From Clostridiales bacterium (lineage in GTDB: Bacteria > Bacillota > Clostridia > Lachnospirales > Lachnospiraceae): DNA of 27,186 nt. The number at the start of each line of letters is the position of its first letter. Within the stretch, counting starts at the first letter, position 1. The stretch covers positions 1 to 27,186 of the forward strand of contig JAGZHZ010000031.1 in the NCBI GenBank assembly GCA_018366495.1, read 5' to 3'. Below the pieces are notes generated by a model, which ran no database searches, had not been told where the DNA came from, and worked only from the letters and a program-made list of their open reading frames with translations. The translations under genes were made by a program, and so were the position numbers. This document shows positions 23,957 to 27,186 of the stretch, in pieces.

Positions 23957-24066
23957 ATCCGTTGTCCTCCAAATCCTGGTTTAATGCTCCTCATAGATAA
24001 AGCAGCAAATTTTTCACTCTATCTGTTGATATCTGATAGATGAATTTCCAGATTATCATGGGTAAA

Positions 24067-24079
24067 TTGTATCATACAA
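24067..24079. promoter_or_regulatory. perfect 13-bp inverted repeat upstream of module 2
   Basis: TTGTATCATACAA is a perfect palindrome around one central base, about 110 bp before the binding-protein gene and 36 bp before the convergence side of the tocopherol-cyclase-like gene end. Its minus-strand half TTGTAT could be a -35, with TAATCT about 18 bp further as a weak -10. It may be an operator over the module 2 promoter. Confidence 0.3.
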
Positions 24080-24103
24080 TATTGTGCTCACCAAAGTACT
24101 TTT

Positions 24104-24925
24104 CTATCTGCACAGATAGGAAGATAAATTTTCATATTCAAAGCTTGCCTGTTTTGAATGCAGTTGAAAAATCAGCTCTTTTTTTCTGTAAAATCGAAAT
24201 TCCGCATCACAGGAAGCTGTCTCCAAAATCGTTCTCTTCATCTCGCCATTTTGAGGGGCATTTAATTTCTGACCGTTCTGTCCCTTTATTTTTATCTCCA
24301 ATCTAAATTTTCCCTGTTTCAGCACAATTTTATTTTTTGTACATGTAACGACCCGTACACCCAGATACGTCGCCAGTCTGTATTCTTTTCCCCGATACTG
24401 AATCACACAGATACACCCTCGAAATTTCAGACCGCAAAATGGAATCGTCGCCACTGCTGCCATAATAGAAGACGGTTCTTTAAAATCATTTGCCTGTATC
24501 CAGGTATACTCTGATGGAAAAGACTTGCCGCTGTCCTTTTCGATATATCCTTTTCCGTCTGTAAAGTCAAGAACTGTTCCATTTAATTCCAGTTTTCCTT
24601 CCAGCCTGTGCTGCATACTGACAACGCCATGGCTGCATTCCATCGAAAAAAAACGAAACGGTCCCATGATATCATATCGAATGGGAGATAAATCCCTATA
24701 TCGTATTTTTCCTCTCAGAACAAGTTCTGGCGTTTTTATCTTCAAGATGATTCCTTTATCAGAAAACAGATTTCCTTTCTGATATGGTACTTTCCAGACA
24801 TGATCCTGTGTGATCACCTGAATAAATGATTCCGATTCGGAGCGTCCTGCAATAATGCACAGCGTATCTCTCCCTTTTTGGTGTTTGTAATAAGATCCTT
24901 CAAAATATTTACTCAATATCTGCAT
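24104..24925 (-). CDS. tocopherol cyclase-like protein
   Basis: A 273-residue protein matching the family named after plant tocopherol cyclase (Tocopherol_cycl), whose bacterial members have no settled function. The best marker is GKGYIEKDSGKSFPSEYTWIQ (about 126-146; family pattern G-YIEKD-G-SFP--W-W), and the opening SKYFEGSYYKHQ is also typical. The family usually has Trp where Ser lies in EKDSGKS. It appears beta-rich and soluble, with no signal peptide. The start is uncertain: ATG at 24925 has AGGAG immediately adjacent, TTG at 24916 has the same AGGAG nine bases upstream and gives MSKYFEG, and a TTG at 24946 has none. It overlaps the stop of the FAD-Rieske gene, so translation is coupled. 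A lipid-like or hydrophobic ligand is a guess from the family only. Confidence 0.8.
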   Translation of the reverse strand: MQILSKYFEGSYYKHQKGRDTLCIIAGRSESESFIQVITQDHVWKVPYQKGNLFSDKGIILKIKTPELVLRGKIRYRDLSPIRYDIMGPFRFFSMECSHGVVSMQHRLEGKLELNGTVLDFTDGKGYIEKDSGKSFPSEYTWIQANDFKEPSSIMAAVATIPFCGLKFRGCICVIQYRGKEYRLATYLGVRVVTCTKNKIVLKQGKFRLEIKIKGQNGQKLNAPQNGEMKRTILETASCDAEFRFYRKKELIFQLHSKQASFEYENLSSYLCR

Positions 24926-26213
24926 CTCCTGTCGCTGGATTATCAATCAAACTGCCATCTTTTTCAAAACGTGATCCATGGCACGGACAGTCCCATGTAT
25001 GTTCCTGCTTATTCCATTTCAGGGCACATCCCATATGCGGACATCGTCTCACAGACGGCGTCAGCAGATTAATCGCCGCTTCTGCCCCGTTTAAAAAAAG
25101 CTGCGGTTTCCAAATGCTTCGATATGGCAAAAACAGTTCCTGCCATTCGTGTCCCTTTTCCATCACCAGATCACACAGCATCATTGCAGCTACCATCGAC
25201 GAAGTCATTCCCCACTTATTAAACCCGGAAGCAACGTATAAATTCGGGGTGTTTTTTGAATACTGCCCGATATACGGAATGCCATCCAGGCTCATACAGT
25301 CCTGTGTCGCCCAGACATACTTTTCCGTCGCTGAAGGATAGCACGCAGCGGCAAACTCTCTCAGCTCCTGCCATCCGCCCCCTGTCTTTCCCGTGCGGTG
25401 ACTGCCCCCGCCTACAAACAGCAGATTTTTATAATCTCGAAATGACATCCCCGTCTTTGATTCATCGATATACATTCCATGAACATGAGGCGTATTCTCA
25501 AGTGCAATCACATAGGAACGGTGCTGATACAGCTTCATAAAGTAACTTCCATGCTTATTTAAAAATGGAAAGTGCGTCGCCACAATAATCTTTTTCGCTG
25601 TCACCTGCCCGTGATCGCTCCACGCCGTATCAGGCGACAAATCTCTTATAAATGTGTGTTCATAAATATTCAGATCTTTTGATATCGCTTCCAGAAATTT
25701 CAGAGGATGAAACTGTGCCTGCTTCGGAAATTTAATCGCTCCCTCCGTCTCGAACGGCAGCGGCAGTTCCTCACAAAATTCAGCAGGAAAGCCAAGTGAA
25801 TTCACGGCAGTCACTTCTCTTTCTATTTTGTCTCGATCCAGAAGAGAGTACACAAACGCATCTTTTTCCTCAAAATCACAGTCGATTTCTTTTGAAAGTT
25901 CTCTGTATTTTGCCAGCGCTCTCTCATTTGCCTGAAGATATAACAGCGCTTTCTCCCTGCCCTTTGACCGGATTAGTTTATCGTAAATCAATCCATGCTG
26001 AGATGTGATCTTTGCTGTTGTATTTTTTGTAATGCCGCTGCCGATCGTGTCCGCCTCGACAAGCAGGCAGTCCATTCCTTCGTTCTTTAAAAAGTAAGCG
26101 CATAAAACTCCGCACAGACCGCCTCCGATAATCAGGACATCTGTCTTTTTACTTCCCTCCAGCGTTTGAAATTCATGCTTTTTTTGACCGTTCAGCCAGA
26201 CCGATTCTGCCAT
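24909..26213 (-). CDS. FAD-dependent oxidoreductase with C-terminal Rieske [2Fe-2S] domain
   Basis: A 434-residue fusion. The N-terminal part (about 20-375) is a DAO/glycine-oxidase-like flavoprotein: dinucleotide-binding motif DVLIIGGGLCGVLCAYFLKNEG with acidic LVEAD at the end of the second strand, and the late FAD motif LYVASGFNKWGMTSSMVAA. The C-terminal 50 residues form a compact Rieske centre with all four ligands: Cys391 and His393 in CPHMGC, and Cys409 and His412 in CPCHGS. Bacillus YhfW has the same architecture. It ends soon after DNPATG, slightly shorter than usual. GGAGGG precedes the ATG at 26213; an ATG four codons earlier lacks a site. Electrons probably pass between flavin and cluster; the substrate is unknown. 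The next gene overlaps its stop. Confidence 0.9.
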   Translation of the reverse strand: MAESVWLNGQKKHEFQTLEGSKKTDVLIIGGGLCGVLCAYFLKNEGMDCLLVEADTIGSGITKNTTAKITSQHGLIYDKLIRSKGREKALLYLQANERALAKYRELSKEIDCDFEEKDAFVYSLLDRDKIEREVTAVNSLGFPAEFCEELPLPFETEGAIKFPKQAQFHPLKFLEAISKDLNIYEHTFIRDLSPDTAWSDHGQVTAKKIIVATHFPFLNKHGSYFMKLYQHRSYVIALENTPHVHGMYIDESKTGMSFRDYKNLLFVGGGSHRTGKTGGGWQELREFAAACYPSATEKYVWATQDCMSLDGIPYIGQYSKNTPNLYVASGFNKWGMTSSMVAAMMLCDLVMEKGHEWQELFLPYRSIWKPQLFLNGAEAAINLLTPSVRRCPHMGCALKWNKQEHTWDCPCHGSRFEKDGSLIDNPATGDADIE

Positions 26214-26350
26214 GAGACCCTCCATCTTGCACTGTCCTTTTCAAGTTACTTCTATTCTTTCCCAGATTTTAAAATCTATTCCAGACAGTAGATAGCGCCG
26301 CATTCTCAAATTTAAATAAATATTTTTGTAAGCTCTCTTTTTTCTGTCTC

Positions 26351-26791
26351 TTACCGCCTGCGCATCAGATATACCATATCTACAAGCTGCTTTCCTCCTT
26401 CAAAGATCGGATGGTCGTAATGATCGGTAAAAAAATTTTTTACTCTTTTAAATTCCAAAAAACCACATCGCTCATAAAATGGCATGGTCAGAATGCTGTC
26501 TCCTGTCCCGACAATCATCGTCTCACAATCCGTATAATGGCCAAATAAAAATTGTATCAGCGCTCTGCCATATCCCTTTTTCTGATACATGGGATAAACT
26601 GCCAGATTTTTGATCTCATACAGTCCCTCCCCCTCTTTTGTCACCACACATTCCGCTTTTACGCCATTGTCTTCCAGCACAAACATCTCTCCTCTTGATA
26701 GATAGCGTTCAATCATATCCTCCTGCTCATCTGCCAAAAATAAAAGATCCAGATATTCCTTTTTTCCTTCTTTGATCTGTTTTATTTTCAC
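26351..26791 (-). CDS. GNAT family N-acetyltransferase
   Basis: A 146-residue acetyl-CoA-dependent acetyltransferase. The family core is clear: beta strand 4 and motif A in YEIKNLAVYPMYQKKGYGRALIQFLF (about 59-84, with the pyrophosphate-binding Q-K-K-G-Y-G), then FYERCGFLEFKRV (about 105-117), the usual motif B end. The C-terminal part (NFFTDHYDHPIFEGGKQLVDMVYLMRR) resembles YhdJ/YvbK-like members. Start is GTG, supported by AAAGGAG eight bases upstream. It stands alone, 137 bp before the FAD-Rieske gene; that gap shows no clear feature. Substrate unknown. Upstream of its start lies the 36-bp tandem repeat. Confidence 0.9.
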   Translation of the reverse strand: MKIKQIKEGKKEYLDLLFLADEQEDMIERYLSRGEMFVLEDNGVKAECVVTKEGEGLYEIKNLAVYPMYQKKGYGRALIQFLFGHYTDCETMIVGTGDSILTMPFYERCGFLEFKRVKNFFTDHYDHPIFEGGKQLVDMVYLMRRR

Positions 26792-26829
26792 TGTATTTCT
26801 CCTTTTTGTTTTGATATATTATCTCATTG

Positions 26830-26937
26830 TTTTAATCTGTCTTATTTTTATCTCTTATTCCATTGTTTTAATTTGTCTTATTTTTATCTCTTATTCCATT
26901 GTTTTAATCTGTCTTATTTTTATCTCTTGTTCTATTG
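26830..26937. repeat. 36-bp tandem repeat, three full copies
   Basis: Three adjacent 36-bp units (26830, 26866, 26902), each running TTTTAATCTG-TCTTATTTTT-ATCTC-...-CATTG. Copy 2 differs by one base (AATTTG) and copy 3 by two (TTGTTCTATTG). Partial units flank both ends (26821-26829; 26938 onward). It lies 39 bp upstream of the acetyltransferase start. A plus-strand frame through it gives a 12-residue hydrophobic repeat, but it lacks a ribosome binding site, so I do not call it a gene. Confidence 0.9.
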
Positions 26938-26978
26938 TTTCAATCTGCATCTCATTTTATAATATTTCAGCTAGAAAG

Positions 26979-27021
26979 GGGCTGTCGCACTAGCAAATAT
27001 TTTTTTGCTGGGCGGCAGCCC
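26979..27021. repeat. GGGCTG/CAGCCC hairpin
   Basis: GGGCTG-CG pairs with CG-CAGCCC, with inner AGCAAA/TTTGCT. It shares 13 bases (GCGGCAGCCCTGC) with the terminator at 17749-17797. Neither side has a strong T-tract; it may be a terminator for a gene beyond the window or a small dispersed repeat. Confidence 0.5.
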
Positions 27022-27034
27022 TGCTTTATACCCA

Positions 27035-27070
27035 AATGGGGGCGAAATCGGTTGTGATTTCGCCCCCATT
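27035..27070. terminator. strong 15-bp perfect hairpin
   Basis: AATGGGGGCGAAATC pairs perfectly with GATTTCGCCCCCATT around the loop GGTTGT. The stem is strong enough for a terminator, but no T-tract follows on either strand, so the type is tentative. The remaining bases to the window end (27071-27186) show no feature that I recognise; the whole 26792-27186 stretch holds the tandem repeat, two hairpins and no supported gene. Confidence 0.5.
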
Positions 27071-27186
27071 CCTTATAAACACAGTTCATTCCCAGACATC
27101 CCTTTCGGCATGCCTGATTTTAAACTGTTTTGTTTTCAACCATTAAAATCTATGCTGTCTTTAATGAAAAAAGATGACTCCCCGTT

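Noticed and set aside
26821..26960. CRISPR array
   Set aside because: The 36-bp units are directly adjacent with no spacers, and no cas genes are present.
26772..26993. 73-codon plus-strand frame with a 12-residue hydrophobic repeat
   Set aside because: It arises because the 36-bp tandem repeat keeps frame; there is no ribosome binding site and it begins inside the acetyltransferase gene.

Overview
The window looks like chromosomal DNA from a low-GC, spore-forming, Gram-positive anaerobe of the Lachnospiraceae type (Mediterraneibacter/Ruminococcus/Blautia-like; genus uncertain). Supporting signs are AGGAG-type ribosome binding sites, CotJ spore-coat proteins, a DUF4317 protein, GH3 enzymes with reversed domain order, and YesM/YesN-type two-component systems. 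No rRNA, tRNA, CRISPR array or intact transposase was seen.

Layout. 1-640: an unassigned small ORF and a spoIIID gene cut off just after its recognition helix. 652-3943 (minus): an ECF sigma factor, a membrane protein, an ABC ATPase and an ABC-2 permease, all overlapping in one operon. 4212-5259 (minus): a fused CotJA-CotJB protein and a CotJC manganese catalase. 5539-6663 (plus): a DUF4317 protein. 6814-14271: glycan module 1, with a lipoprotein binding protein and a secreted GH3 enzyme on minus, and a divergent sensor kinase and AraC-type response regulator on plus. 14415-17534 (minus): a SpoU-family RNA methyltransferase and a membrane c-di-GMP protein with a decayed GGDEF and an intact EAL domain. 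17828-23956 (minus): glycan module 2, a PBP1-type sugar-binding protein, sensor kinase, response regulator and a second secreted GH3. 24104-26791 (minus): a tocopherol-cyclase-like protein, an FAD oxidoreductase with a C-terminal Rieske centre, and a GNAT acetyltransferase. 26792-27186: a 36-bp tandem repeat and two hairpins, with no convincing gene.

The most interesting feature is the pair of parallel modules. Each has one extracytoplasmic binding protein, one His_kinase-type sensor, one AraC-type regulator and one exported, domain-swapped GH3 enzyme, and neither has an ABC permease. The binding proteins are from different families, whereas the GH3 enzymes are paralogues. This suggests the binding proteins act as sensory co-receptors for the kinases, as XylFII does for LytS in Clostridium beijerinckii, and that the GH3 enzyme is the regulated output. 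A direct repeat with 20-bp spacing just upstream of a good promoter for the second GH3 is a candidate response-regulator site; a similar 21-bp-spaced repeat lies upstream of the first sensor kinase.

All calls come from reading the sequence and its translations. No database search was made, so family names rest on recognised motifs and substrate specificities are not assigned.
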